From Acanthaster planci (taxonomy: Eukaryota > Echinodermata > Asteroidea > Valvatida > Acanthasteridae), in the NCBI RefSeq assembly GCF_001949145.1, contig NW_019091415.1, positions 1,182,284-1,246,283 on the forward strand: 64,000 nucleotides of DNA, given 5' to 3'. The position numbers were made by a program, and so were the translations under genes. How positions within the stretch are numbered: the first letter of the stretch is position 1; each line of letters opens with the position of its first letter. Shown in pieces: positions 47,301 to 62,300 of this stretch. The notes under the pieces were generated by a model. It had not been told where the DNA came from. It ran no database searches and worked only from the letters and a program-made list of their open reading frames with translations.

Positions 47301-50300
47301 ATGACATGTGCCAGTATTTTAATCTCTTTTGTGTTCAGGTCTACATGAGGTACATGTATGTACATTGTACATTAAAAAAAAAATTTATAAAAAAACACCC
47401 GGAAGGACAAAGGTACGGGTAGAAACAGTACATGTGTATGCCGTTTCAGCTCCTCTGGTGGAGCATAATAAATGATTATTTACAATGCTGCTTCTTGTAG
47501 TAACAAAACTTCTGTGCATTTTGAAATAAAGCATCATCAGTGGATGAAAAATTTTCACTATGCCCAACAAATCTCCAAGAAATGTTGTGTTGCCCAATGT
47601 CAAATGTTAATAGGTTACAGTCACACAGAGTTGCTATCAGTGCAAGCGAGTTTCCTGTCCCTGACAGCACCTCACATGAGCAACCAGCGCAGCGTAAGTG
47701 GCGTGCTATTATTGGAACGGGAAATGCATTTCCAAATGCTTCGATAGCTCATAGAACTGTGACTGCTATTAAAAGCCTCAAGGCAGATGTATGTTGCCAT
47801 TACATGATGTCCAGTGCTACACTACTGTAAGAGATTCTGCAAAATGCTAAAGTTATTTTGGGTCCATTCCTGGACATGAAACAGTTTTTCCTTTTTTCCC
47901 GGGCAAGCAATTAAGGAAAGAAATCTTGATGTCTTTCATAAAATGCATTTCAGAATCTGAAAGTTTTGGGTAACAAATATCCCCTCAAAAACGGAGTATT
48001 CCTAAACATCAATTTTTTTTTCAAGGTAAACAAATGAAGAAAAATATGCTACCATCTTAAAAAAATATATATTTCAGAATCTGAAAGTTTTAGGTAATAT
48101 CCCCACTCAAAATGCAACAGATATTAACTATTTTCAGTTGGGTGCCAGAAATCTGTGTATTCATCCCAGCTGCTGTCCAACGCAACACTGTAAATCTATT
48201 GCTCCGACAGGGAGCCCACTGTGAACGCGCTGTTCGCATGAGCATGGGAAAGAAGTTTTGCGTGCTTATCTCCTCCGAGCAGAAGCAGATAATGATATGC
48301 GACTTCTCTTTGGTGGAGACGCACTTGCATCACGCTCATGTGTGCATGATGTGGGCTGTGCTGACCACATATATTCACTTTCAGTTGGTAATTGCATTGG
48401 GTACCTTGAAAGTTGGAATAGTCTCCATAGCCTCTCTCTTCCCCACCAATGAGGGGGCACTTCCACACAAAGCAGATAGATTTTTCGTGCTCTGTGACTA
48501 TTTGACTCCTCGTCTTAAAACTGTACTGTATACTGGAAGAATTTACATGGACTTACTTGAAGATGTGTGCCACTGAGGCGGGTCCATACCAGTCCCCTGC
48601 CTTCTTGCCTGAACTCTTGCCTATCTCCACCAACCGGTGTAGAGAGAAGGGGCTCATGTCATCTGGCTGGTCTCCAAACCACCTCACTATCTCGTGGTGG
48701 TAGCGTTGCTCCTGCACAGTTTGCTCACTGTAGTAGTTCCAATCTGGAATGCAGGGGGTGAGATTTGAGGAAAATGAAAACTCCGGGAAAAACATGCCTA
48801 ATTAAATATGTCCCTCAATCCTCCGTTTCAACAATTTCTTGCATCATGTGTACCTGCAGCTTCCTTGCTTGTTGAGTTTTCCGATTAATTTTCAATAATA
48901 CTTGTCTTACCCTTTGCTACCTCTTTTTCCACCTGACTTCCGTGCAGTGAAAATTTCAACAGAGTTTTCGAGCCTTTGCCAAGTGATAGATCTCCACCAC
49001 GATCATGACAATCAATGACTTTTAAAGAGCCATTTTGATCAGGCAAAACGAAGAAAAACTGCCCATACCAAACATGTAATGGCGTCTGAGAAGTTTTCTG
49101 TAAACACAGACAGTGCAGTGCTGCAGTTCATGGCACATGTGTACAGCTGTGCCAAGTCCTTTCAGGGTCTTGAGTGTTTCACCTGGTACATGTACATGTC
49201 TGACTCCAGGGTTCCACTTGTCGTTGTTGCCAAATGGTGAAAAATGTTAACTCTACATTTCCATGGCTGCCAAACTGTGCACTTAATAGGTAAATCTCTG
49301 TGGATTATTTAACAGTGTTGTAATGAGTTTCTGAGGGTGGTAGGACCGAAGTCTAGCACACATTTAATATAGATCACGACAGTCAAGCTGAGCTGAGTTG
49401 CAGTTTATGCTGTTCAGTTTGAGTCACAGAGTGATATTACACCATACAGGTGTACATGTACATGTACCAATCTTACATCCATGAAGGGTGCAGACCACTA
49501 ATTCAAGTGAGAATTTCTGGCCAGCTCATTAGCATTAAAAGTGCCCCCGCAGTATCTTTTCAAAAAGGAGATTGTTTGGCCCCCAAAATGGTGAGACTGT
49601 GTAAATCGTTGCCGGGATCAACTCCCTGGGTCTTTGAGCTTTCATATGAGAGCAGAAGGGCTAAAAACTACGGTTGAAAAATGGTCCTAAGTGNAAAAGA
49701 AATTGAAAGATAAGTGACCAGACAAGAGTTTCATTTGTGTTTCAGAAATCTCAGGGATGTTGGCGTGCATGCTATTGGGCCCTGAACAGTGCGGATTTTA
49801 CACTGTTTTCAATGGGGCTTGAATTAGTGGACTGGACCCTGAGGGCAGGGGATCAATGGTTGGTGACTCCAGGATTGACCAAAGGTGTTTGTGTCAATCC
49901 CTTTTGTTTATTAAATTTGTTAACTGATATGTCAGTCCTTGACATTTGTGTTGGTTTGTATTAGGCAGAACAGATAGAACAATGTACAAGTACATGTACA
50001 TGTCGGCACATTATACCGGTGAATGTGTTGACACCCAAAAGGCTCCTTCCCTATGTCTCTTACAAATGCACATAATGTACTTGCAGCAGCTTGTGGAGGT
50101 TTACCAAAGGATAAGTGCGAGGAAAATAGGGAGGAAGGGATGGAGGGAGGAAAGGACGGGGGTGGAGGGAGGGGGGTTGAGCTGGACAGACGAGACTAGA
50201 TGTCTCACCTCTCCCTAGGAAATGCTGGACCAATGCCTGGGCCAGCATCATCTGACCACTGCGTAGCATGCATCCCCAGCCACAGTCCGTGGTGTAGGAG

Positions 50301-53300
50301 GAGCCAGCCAGCTGGGGGAACTCCCGCCGGTAGGTCAGCCAGATGCGCGAGGAGAACTCCCGCTTGAAGAGCTCCATCGCCTGTGACTTGACCATATCCA
50401 AGCCGGGCAACCGTTCATCAACATCTGTGGGCAATATCAAAACAATGCTTTCTAAGTTCCTTAGAAAGCTTCATTTGTAACTATACTTGAAAAATCAAAG
50501 CTAATTGGATGTACGTGTACATTTACATGTACACTGCATGTATATTAGTGTGACAGAAAGTTTTGATCTGATGGTTCACCACACATGCAAGTGCAGTGGG
50601 ACAGAATTCAGGCTTGTGCATTTGTGGATGTGTGCACGTGTACATGGCCTATTTACATTTGCAAGATTTTGTTCTCTTAAAATCAATGCAATACTCACAC
50701 AAGTGATTAAAGTCTTAGCATGTGGTGCCATTTTTTTCAGAAAGTTACTTGGATTAGAGATGTTTGGGTCCTGGGTTGCGCAGCAGGTGGAGACAGGAAA
50801 ATTCCAAACATATGGAGGCATCAATTATAGATTACATGTACATGTAATCCAAGGAAGTGCCATTACTGCACTGTACATGTACCATATTTACATGCTTGAG
50901 GTTTGTGCCCATTTCAGCAAATCTTGACACCCTACTGATGGATGAGGCATGTACATGTACTTTCAATTTTGTAGATACACGTACATGTATGTCTGCAACT
51001 TGAAGCTGGTGTTCACTCCCTTGCACAAGCTAAATGCTAAATGCACTAACGGCTTATAATTCCAGTCATCACATGTACAAGATCTTTCATGCACAACACA
51101 TACGAGTATGGTGCGTGTACTAATATGCAGGCACTTTGCTCAGTCTTCAAAAGGTGAGGGGTGGTAATCAGTGTACTTTGCAATTCTTAGGCTAAACTCC
51201 ATGTATACTTGCACTTTCAATTTTGTAGACACATCTGTGACCTGAAGCCGGTGTCTGCAATTAGGAACAAGGAAGTGTGATATCCCTCTTCCCACCACTA
51301 GCACAGAGTTTGAGGGAGTTTACAGAGACTTTTTACATGTAGCGGTACACAAGTACATGTACGTGTGTGTACATGCACAGGACATGTACATGTGTGTACA
51401 TCTACAGGACAGGTACATGTACATGTCTGTCTGTACATGTACATGCACATTATGTGGATGTGTAGCTGGCAATCATTCTCCATCCTGTGTGCATGAACAC
51501 AGAGCAAGCACACAAGAATCTTGGAACGGATGTGCCAATTTTGCCACAGCATTTTGCAAACTTGCACTGGAAATTCTTCTGTTTCATTTTTGATTTACAT
51601 GTATCGCAGTATCACTTTACATGATACATTATATACAATACGAGTACATTACGTGGTCATCACAGGATCACTGTCATGGTTCTTGATCTTACTCATTGTA
51701 GAACTGGATTTTTGTAGGCCAGTTGAATAAGTTTTCACATGCAAGTTGCATTGCCACCCAACCTGATTTTCGTGGCAAGCTGGATTTATAACTTGTTTCC
51801 TAAAGTGTGTTTTTCTCTAATAAACACATTTTTCTTCAGACAAATTTCTGATCGAATCTGCACTAAATTTTACTTACATGTACACTGTGGACAGCAAAAT
51901 GGCTTTCATTTTGTACACAACAGCATGGTTTTATTGCCATTGTGAGATGCTGTCCATGAATGCCACATTAATGCATCACGGCTGTTTCCTCACACTGTCT
52001 AGCAAGATATTTCCTGCAGCTTATTTCATCCATACAACATAAAATTAAACAGGATGCATGACAAACAGGTGATCGGTGTTTCATATTTTCATAGGTTCGA
52101 TGTTTGTTTTCGCCTCTTGCGGGTCTAACACCACCTGACCTTTGCCCTCCCTCGGTTCCCTCTACATGTACACGTACATGTAAAGAAGTGGAATTTCGAT
52201 CAAAATATAAATTATATTCCCTTCCCTGCCGATTTTGTTTTTTCAATTGGCGGTGTTACCCTAAAAACAATGTTCATGTGGCTTGCATGACAGTCATGTT
52301 ACTTCATGTATGATGAAAAATGTGTCAGGTGTCAAATGAAAGTTAAAACACATGCACAGTGTTTATGAGGGGGGGTGGATACTAAGGTTCCCTGGGTTCT
52401 CACCTTCCTCAGATCGGTGTTTGAAACATTTCCCCAGAATCCAGATTGGCTTGGTCAGGCTGAATGCAGTTCTTGTTTTCACAGTCCAACCTGCCAAAAA
52501 AGTAAAGAACATGAACACAGAAAAAACATATTACCAATATTTACATGCACGGTGTAATATCAAGCAAAGTCAAACAGTTTTTTAGCAAGATTTCCACTCA
52601 TGAGTTTTACATTTCTTGCTCAACAAACCAAGTTGCTACACGGGCACTTTTCCCACTCAAAAGTGCTTCAAAATTTATTGATTGCATATTCATTTTTTTT
52701 TAAATGCCTAAATTACATACACTGTATGTACCATACATGTACATTGTACATGTCTCCCATCAAAGAGAAAATATTACATCAGCTATTTTATTAGTTTTTG
52801 AATAATACTAATTAAATATGAAACGACCCTCAGACTTTCTAATGTGAATTTCAGTGTTTAACATACGGTATAGTATTGTAGATACTGGTACCAGAGTACA
52901 CGCGCAGTACATGTACTTGTGTGTACATGTACACATTCCAGCACTACCGGTATGTACATACATGTACATGTACATTGAAAGCATTGTACCAGTTTTTCAT
53001 TGTATCTCCAGGAAAATACATGTAAACTGCACCCAATTACGTGGGTAAATATTCTGGAAATTACTATGGAGGCACACTGGTAAAAACCACAAAACAATAG
53101 CTTCCAATAGGCTACTGCACATGTACATGTAAAAGTTTACATGTGTAAATGGATTCATTTCATGATAGTAAGCTGAACAAAATGTACATGAACAATACTT
53201 TCAGCATGGTCATACATGTACATGTATATCAACTGGAACATGCATGTAGTGAATGTACATGTACATGTATGTTGCATACAAAAATTCCTTATGAACCATA

Positions 53301-56300
53301 AATAATGTACACATACACTTTTTTGTAAATGGACCAAAATTATGGTGTACATCAGTGGCATATCCAGCTTTTATGGTGTTTGTGTGTGTGTGTGTGTGGG
53401 GGGCAGATTCAAAAGCGAATGCGGCTTTGGGCTCATTCGACATGATTTTGGGGGAGAAAGAAAATATCATAAGCCTTATTCATGGTCCCGACATCTTTGC
53501 TTTTATTTCATGGTGGTGTGTTTTTAGGGTTTTGGTGTTCATAAATATATAAATTATGAGTAGGCAACATTCTTACACACATGTTTGAAGTATTTTTTGT
53601 AAAAAAAAATCTGTCAGGGACTTTTGCCCCTCCCTGTCTTTCCCCCTTCCTGCTGGATACGCCACTGGTGTACTTGTCCATGCTATTTACATACATGTAC
53701 ATAGTTCTTTAACTACATGTAGTACATGCACAAGCACCAGTACATGACTCGTAATACGTACTGTGCACGCCAATAAATTTACAGGTACATTAATTGTACC
53801 TTGATTGGTATTATCATTACTATAGACTCTATAAATATTCATGAGGAAATTGTAGCGCTTGGCCAATTTGCCGCACGTTCGGCAAATACTTATACGTGTG
53901 CAGGTGACATCATCCCAGTGAGCATCCAGTTTGCTGCCGTATGGTAGTTGTTTTTCTGGTGGCACTAAAAATTCTATAGCTGAAACCTGTCTTACTGACA
54001 TGTAAACTGTCTTCATGGAACTAGTCTGTCATGTCTGTTAGAACTACCTGTATGTAGCAGTTCCTGCCAGACACGCAAAACGCTCTTGCTCAGAAACAAA
54101 TTGTATGGTGACATTGAATTTGAAATGTTCTCTATTTGCTCATGAAAAATTTTATGCGGTGTAGTAAAAACAAATACAGCATGGTTTATTTTGGGAAGTA
54201 GTGAGAATTACTGGTCCCTCGGTGTACAGTGTACATGTGGGTCAGCTAGACTACCTCCGTCTGCTTCCTGTTGGGAGGTTCATTGTACATGTAGTCAAGC
54301 TGATGACCTAAACCTTGGGACCAGTACCAATTCCCACTACTTCCTCTCAAACCATGCACTGTCATAAATGCACTACCATACCGGTACATGTACATACATA
54401 CAGGTGACTGTGCCAAAGTACATGGACATACGTGTGCATGTTATAGGCCTACATGTACATGCATAAAGTACCTGTATGTAAATTCTGCAGGTGCCTATTC
54501 CATTATTTGGTGGAAATCCTCACTTCCATTTGGCCTCAAGTAGAGGATAATAAAAATTAAGCCTCATCATTTGTCGCGATTGTGAATACACTTATGAGCA
54601 GAGGTAAACTGCATTATTAGTTGATGTGCTTTGACAAATTCTGGACTTTAGTACATGTAAAGTGCAGGTACTAGCACATGTACACGCATTTCCCAAGGAA
54701 ATACATGTACATGTACATGTAGGACTCAACAGCAAACTTGCAACATCTGGCCATGATCTAATAAGAGTAGAGGTTGAGTGCAACTGTGGTACAGCCCCTG
54801 GCCAAATAGAATCGCACTTTCTTCACCCATTAAAACCATCAGTTGTTTTAGAAATTGGAGGTTGGCTTGGGGGAAAGATCTTAATAGGGAACAGGAGTAG
54901 AGATTGAGGGTGGGAATTTACGTTTATTTTGAAAAACGTTTGGAAAACTTTCCCATACCATTTAAAAAATATTTTAAACATTTTGCCAACAATTTATAGA
55001 GGCCACCACTGCCTATGTTGATGTTTTCATGTGCATAATTATGGTAGTTCAACAATGCACATGGCCCAACCAAATGTAAAAATGTAGATTGATCTTGGGA
55101 CATTTAAACAAGCAGTGTGTATTGTTTTAGAATCCACTTTCTTCTCAAAAGTACATGGATGCCCAAAGGGAAAAGTGGTCTGAAACTCAGATTACATTTT
55201 ACAGCCATCCTTTGCAATAAAATGAACGTCAGATTGCATTAATCAAAATGCCAAACCTCTAAAAGGGCCGCGGTTCCGTTTAAACGTTTGGGAAAATCTT
55301 CTATAAACGGGTTTGGAACTTGTTTCATTTAAACGTTCAAAAGGGTAAACGTCCCACCCTTAGCAGTGGTTGGGTAAACTGTGTGTGATTCTATTTTAGT
55401 GGGGATAGGAGAATGCCACAATTGCACTCAGACTCTGTTGTACACACATATGTATGTCAATATACTGTATGCATGTGTACACAAACACAATAACCCAATT
55501 AGCAACACTTTATGAGAAACACTTGTAAATAATAAGCAAATTTTGGGTTCACAATTGAACACAAAATCCTATGAACTACATGTAAGAGTCTCTAAACTTG
55601 TCCGGAAAAGCATGGAAAGTACTTTTTTTAAAAGGTGCGAAATACATGTAGAGTTTTGATACATACAGGTACATGACAGAAGTCTGAAAAAAAATAAGTG
55701 TCTTTCATGATTGACGCAATTGTACATAACATGTACATTACTATGTTCTGACTATTCTCTAGAGACCATAACTATTCAGTTAACAGTTTATCTATATGTG
55801 TACAAAGCAATCTACTGTGTAGTACTATTTGCAATAAACTTCATGTCACTAAAGACAATAATTATGTACATGTATTAAAACATTAAACACCGGTTTAAAA
55901 ACAAAAGGGAAATAATTTTTGAGACTTTAACTACTAAAAAGGGAGCATGTAAAAGAGAAATGTTAGATTCTATTCTATTCAATTCCAAGTTATACTATGG
56001 TACATATACACGTACTTGTTATTTCCAGGGGGGGTCCAAAGTTCCCTTTATTTCTGACTCATTAAAACAAACCTTCAAAATCCTGCACCTGCCTTTGCTG
56101 GGTTGTGATGCAGCATATTACGACAGCATGAGTCAGCCATTATAAAATCACACATCATTCTGCATGGAGCTTGACTGAGTTGCACTTTTGTTTAGATAAA
56201 GGAAATAAGCCGTGGCTGGGTTTTTGACAGTTCCATGGCTAACTTTTACTGCTATCGGTAAATGTATACCAGTGGTGGGTTTTAGGCAGTTCCCTGGCTA

Positions 56301-59300
56301 ACTTCTGCTGTATTCCTGTGCTCGGTTTTGGGCAGTTCCCTGGCTAACTTCTGCTGTATTCCTGTGCTTGGTTTTGGGCAGTTCCCTGGCTAACTTCTGC
56401 TGTATTCCTGTGCTCGGTTTTGGGCAATTCACTGGTTAACTTCTGCTGTATTCCTGTGCTCGGTTTTGGGCAGTTCCCTGGCTAACTTCTGCTGTATTCC
56501 TGTGCTCGGTTTTGGGCAGTTCCCTGGCTAACTTCTGCTGTATTCCTGTGCTCGGTTTTGGGCAGTTCACTGGCTAACTTCTGCTCTTAAATGTATTTTG
56601 GTCTAAGGGTGGAAATCTATGCCTATTGGTACTTTGATAAATGTTAAGGACAGGTTTCCCATTCTGTATAAGCACTTAGCCAACACTTTACAGAAGCCGC
56701 TAGGGCCTACATACATGTACATTGGTGTTAATATAAATTATGGTCATGTACATGTATATATGTACATGTACTTCATCAATAATGCACATGATTGGCCCAA
56801 TGTACCAGCTACATGTACAGGTAGGATGGTACCGTATCAGCAGATCAATGTTGGAAGGCATTCAAAACTAGCAAGTTTTCTTGTTTTAAATCAAATTTGA
56901 GGATAAAAGGAATGCATTTATATGGACTGCTTAAAAATGAGTGCCAGATCACGCCAGTCAAATGTTGAACCTGGAAACAAATTTATGGGTTCTGTTAAAC
57001 TTTTGGAAAAATCTGTAAACTTTAACTGGACGTTTTTCATTTCAACGTTTTAAAAGTGTAAATGTCACACCCTTCATGTACATGTACATGTAATGTTGTC
57101 ACACAGTACAAGGCTTTGCTCCCTCAGGCCTGTGAATAGCCAGATAAGGGGCCCTATTTCCTCATGTATTAACATGACAGAACTGTGTGAGCACCAAAAA
57201 AAAACCGGGTACTTTGCGTCTAAATACATGTACAGTAAGATACAATCATTTCCATACCGGTAGCTGTATTAGCAAGGATGTTATCTGAAGGGATGCACTG
57301 GGTGTGACATTCCCAACCCACTATTCATTTGTTCCATCACAAAATCAAAATTCTCAGCAAAATTTCATGTGGAGAGAGTCTCCAAACGGACACATCTCCA
57401 ACAAGAGCACTACACCAGTTGTCTGATGTACAATTTCATCCTTTTTTGAACATGTTGAATGTTGCTCCTCATCAATGCTAGCTGCCTCTCCTTTCATATC
57501 TTTAGATGGCCCACAAATTCATGGGGGACTTGTTCGCTCTCTTGTAGGTGGAGCTACAGGGTGCAGACCACTAAGAGCTACAGGGTGCAGACCACTCATT
57601 CAAGTGAGAGTTTCTGGCCAGCTCATTAGCATTAAAAGTGCCCCCACTGTATCTTTTCAAAAAGGAGATTGTTTGGCCCCCAAAATGGTGAGATTGTGTA
57701 AATCTTTTCCAGGGTCAACTCCCTGGGTCTTTGAGCTTTCATATGAGAGCAGAATGGCTAAAAATAACGGTTTGAAAAATGGTTCTAAGTGCCCGAGAAA
57801 GTTAAGGGTTGCCACTTGAAAAATGGCTGCAATCAGACTTCGGAAAAATCACTTTTTGGGGGAGATTTTGTTTTGTGGGAATAATTAAAAACGTAATTGG
57901 TTAACCCANNNNNNNNNNNNNNNNNNNNNNNNNNNNNNNNNNNNNNNNNNNNNNNNNNNNNNNNNNNNNNNNNNNNNNNNNNNNNNNNNNNNNNNNNNNN
58001 NNNNNNNNNNNNNNNNNNNNNNNNNNNNNNNNNNNNNNNNNNNNNNNNNNNNNNNNNNNNNNNNNNNNNNNNCGTATATTATTGGGCCCTGAAAAGTGCT
58101 AATTTTACACTGTTTTCAATGGGGCTTGAATTGATGGACTGGACCCAACATGTAGGTATTTATAGTGTACAAGAACATGTGGTTTTTTGGTGCAGTCCAC
58201 TAGCAAGCTGGTTTTCTACACAACCTTCTGGGTTTAACCACATGGGTGCAACAACTGATGCAACCTACTTCAGAAAGAATTAGTGCCCAGATTTCTTTCT
58301 ATAGACAAATTCGGCGAATTACACGTCATTACTGCTGGGCCAACCTGTTTACATGCAGGTGGTACATGTACATGTACACCCAGGTTACATTCCTCTTCCA
58401 CCAACAAAGTGTCGTGACTTGCCAGTGTGTGCATGCACGTTCAAGTTAAGATGTGTGCCTGAGTGCAATGGCCCCGCAGGAACAGCGTCTCCTCAGATTT
58501 GTTTATAAGAACTTACTCCTTACAAGCCGTTACAATCTCTATCTTCCATTACCCCAATACCATGTAACCAAAAAAATCTCTCTTGCTAGCTACGTACCGT
58601 AATGCTTCATACAGATATTGGTAACACTACCACTGAGGTTCAGAACTTCAAGAAAAAGAGCACCAACTAAACAGGTAGCCATTACACCAGCATGGCGAGC
58701 ATGTATACCCTACATGTAGCTAAATCTTAGAAAATCTACTCACGATTCTTCACTCTGATCCCGTAAAACAATTCTGAGAAGATGAAGCTGCTCATGACAT
58801 AGTTCCTGCAGACAAAGACAATGTGTGTTTTGCTGGTGCGGGCTGCCTCTAGAGCACGATGAAGCTTTCTCTGTGGCATTGTACATGTAATCCTTTCCAA
58901 CGTCTAGTTCTCATGCATTACATCGGTACATGTGTACACTTCCTTTGCCATGCTGGTACGCGAAAATACATCCTATGTGCACGTACTGTATCCAAACCTG
59001 TCAGTGGATTGCATTATAAGCAGAAACGTTTCCTCACACCTGCTGAGCAAAACTCTATGTCAAGAGTTCCAGTTTCAGTCATGTGACAGTCTTGCCCAAA
59101 CACACAATATATGCAGGAAGTGATTTTCCAGATCAGTTTCCACGAAATTTGTTTTCTCTTCCAAACTTTTCAGGAACAAGTAGAAATGCTAATATTTCAC
59201 GAGAGTTACTGCATTTACCACACACGGTTCCAATCCCACAGCTCTGGAAGATTTGGAAACGCAAGTAATACATGACCAAAACAAACAAATCACTGTTCTT

Positions 59301-62300
59301 GTTTGACAAAATGTCACGGTGCAGTTTTGCTGACGAAATTTTATGCGAAGGGCAATACTTTTTTTAATTTATGGCAACAACACGGAAACACATTTAACAA
59401 TCATGTGTATATTCTTCCAAGTTTGAAAGTAAAATTCTCCACGAGGACTGTACTTGTACACGTACCTTCATCACACATAGTTGTAACATGACTGCTGCTC
59501 ATAAACACACATGTATACACATACTCTTTTCCAATCGCTATGAAGAACAATAAGTTTCCACTCTTTGGAACCAGATTTCCATGCTCTTGCCACTGCTTGA
59601 AACTCATGTCACATTGCTACATGTACCTTCTACATGAGCAAGGAGCAGAAGTCCCAAGTGATACCGATGAAACTTGTGTGTCATGGAGGTCAACCAAAAA
59701 TACTGTATAAGGAGAAGACACCTCAACTCCTACTCCAAGTCGGAAGTCCCAAGGTGACAGTTCTCACAGCAGAATCCTTGAAATTTTTGTGTCATCAAAT
59801 AAGGTAGCAGAATTTAGGTACAGCATACAATGTAAATCCTGAGACTTTCTGAGAAAATCTGCTCTTGCAAAGGCATGTTAAAATTGGAGACTCCTTTGAA
59901 GACATAGAACTCTGACCAGCCGACTTCTTTGCTTTCCAAAACCAACTGTCTGCACCTGACTTATGTGCGTCATCTGTGATGGCATTTGCAAATAATGTAG
60001 TAAATACAGTGCACACGAACAGTACAGAGCATGGGGCCGCCCATGGCTGGATTAAACTTTCCTTAAGGTGCCTTCCTTATATACCAAGAAGAGGGATGGA
60101 GGAAATCGACTTAATCATTCATAGCTTGTGGTGAGTAATGAAGCAAGCCTGCTTGGCAAGCTTCAAGAGACTACATGTAGGCCATGATTACAATAGTTTT
60201 GCTTCTCATACCCAATATGTTTCTGACAGGTACATACATGTACATAAAAATGACAGTGAATATGCAGAATGTATGAACCGGCCTTTCGGTGACAGTCCCA
60301 AATCCTCTGATTTCAATGTGATTTTTAATCTGCTCTTTGCTTCAGTTCAGTTGTAAAACTGAAACATATTCCTCATTCTGACATTTTGTCTGGAAGCATC
60401 CAAATACATGTACAGTAAGATTTCAGAAAATGTCCAATGTCTGACTGCGATTTCACACTCTGGATTTTTGAAAAAACAGGGACTTCTTCTTATAATTTGT
60501 GTTTCATTTTCAAGTTGTAAAACAAATGAATGAAACTTAAGCAGATTACACAGACAGGTACTACTTGTCACAATGAACGGTACAACAGATAATCAGATGT
60601 TCCTAATTCTGTGGAGATGCATTGGACATGTTGGAGCAATATTTATATTGTATGTACATGTACATGTACATGTATAGGCATACTTCTTGATGAAAGTCCA
60701 ATGGCTGGTCCAATGTACAATGTAATACATGTACTGTACATGTACGTTCAAAAGAGCAACTGGTAAATCCTTCAACTGTTCCTCAATTTTTAGAATCCTT
60801 GAGATAAAGAACAGTACCTGCAGTACCTAAATGGTAAAGCAACCCTGTGGGGGGGTTCTTTTGCCAGATTGAGCGCTACCTGTACACATGTATAGTCTGT
60901 ATGTACATGTACCTCAGGAGTCCTGGAAATGACACACTGTCCCACTTCCTGATCCACTTTGAGAAATGCTGGATGACGTCTGAATGACAAGCCCAAATAA
61001 TTACACATGTGCTTTTGTTGGCTGGATTACAAACGAGGTTCCCTAGTGCAATTACCGTATACACTAATTGCATGGCTGGCTTGGTGCAGAAACAAAACAA
61101 AACAGAAACAGGTGTCTTACAAGCACTACATGGGTGCATTGTGATTTTGAACTTTAAACCGTACATGTAAACTGGAGAGAAGCCACAGCACTCTTCCTGT
61201 ACATGTCCAACAGAACTTAGCAAACAGTTCTAACCAAAACATACAATGTACATGTACATGGCTTGTGGTGATTTTATGATAAAAATTATACTGTATGGAA
61301 GCAATGTTTACACGTAGTCTATTTGAACATTGTTTCAATACTATACAGGTACATGCATAATGACCGGGCGTATGAGCGCAAGGATAAGAATATTTTGTGA
61401 AGCTTAATAGATGTGAAATATTTGCTTTACATATAATAGGACATGTACATGTATACATGCAATACCAGAAAAAATTCTGTGTACAAGTGGCCATCACAAG
61501 CGTACCGGTAGTTGACAGTTGAAATTGTGAATGAAGTTGGCAAGTTGTAAATTACACTTTTCCAGAGTACCATGCAAATTACAAGTTGAACTTACAATGT
61601 TGCGCACACATGTACATGAAGCTGTGCATTAATGTACTGTAGGCTTACTGGTACATGTAAATGTAAATGGTGTGTACGTGTGTATGTACATACTGTGCAC
61701 CGGAAGATTGTACAAAAAAAGTTCTACTGGTTTCATGGTCAGTGGAAAATTTCTGGAATTGTTGAAAAAAATTATTGCTTAGTAAGTTACTAGAGGTCTG
61801 TCCCACTTGCACAGAGTAAGCCATCCATTCCATTTCCTCTTTTCATCATACTGAATGTGCATGTACCTGCAATCCTGATATGTCTTATTTTTGAGTTCCT
61901 CGCACCACAGCTTGCTTCCATAACACAGCGTGGGAAAATTAAACCCCATAGTTCTAGGGGTTCCTACACAACCCAACACACCTTTCCAATAAGCCTTTTG
62001 AAAGTTAAATTTGGATAAAATCTGGTACACTGACTTATCTGATTGTAAATAAAATATAACAATTCGAATTCCCCAGATGACAGACACTGTTGCTATACCT
62101 CGTGATTTGGGGCAAGCCTTTCCATGGCGACCAACATCTCTGGAGTAGACTGTTCTTTTGTACTCTTCTTATTCATTGAAAACAGTGTACTGTTGCAACG
62201 CGTCTCTTATGTAACTAGGGAAAAGATTGCCCCAAGTCACGAGTCACAGCAGTAATGTCTTTTAGTATGGAGAGTTTAATTTATGTTTATGTAAATTTAA

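Noticed and set aside
56220-56586. CRISPR-like array
   Set aside because: It has 46-base head-to-tail units with no unique spacers in a eukaryotic intron, so it is a minisatellite.
58744-58805. Candidate ATG4D-like exon reading [20 protein letters not shown] with good splice sites
   Set aside because: The true connecting exon with [10 protein letters not shown] and ILGKCF was found at 52404-52490 with matching phase, so this one is not needed and has no homology.
60913-60979. Candidate micro-exon upstream of the one at 58.7 kb, phase-compatible
   Set aside because: It has no similarity to ATG4. The exon at 63205-64000 already joins in phase to 52404-52490. Its donor is just part of a TACATGTAC word.
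61779-62087. 102-codon minus-strand frame with likeness to one at 28480-28764
   Set aside because: The likeness comes from the shared foldback element arms, not from a conserved protein.
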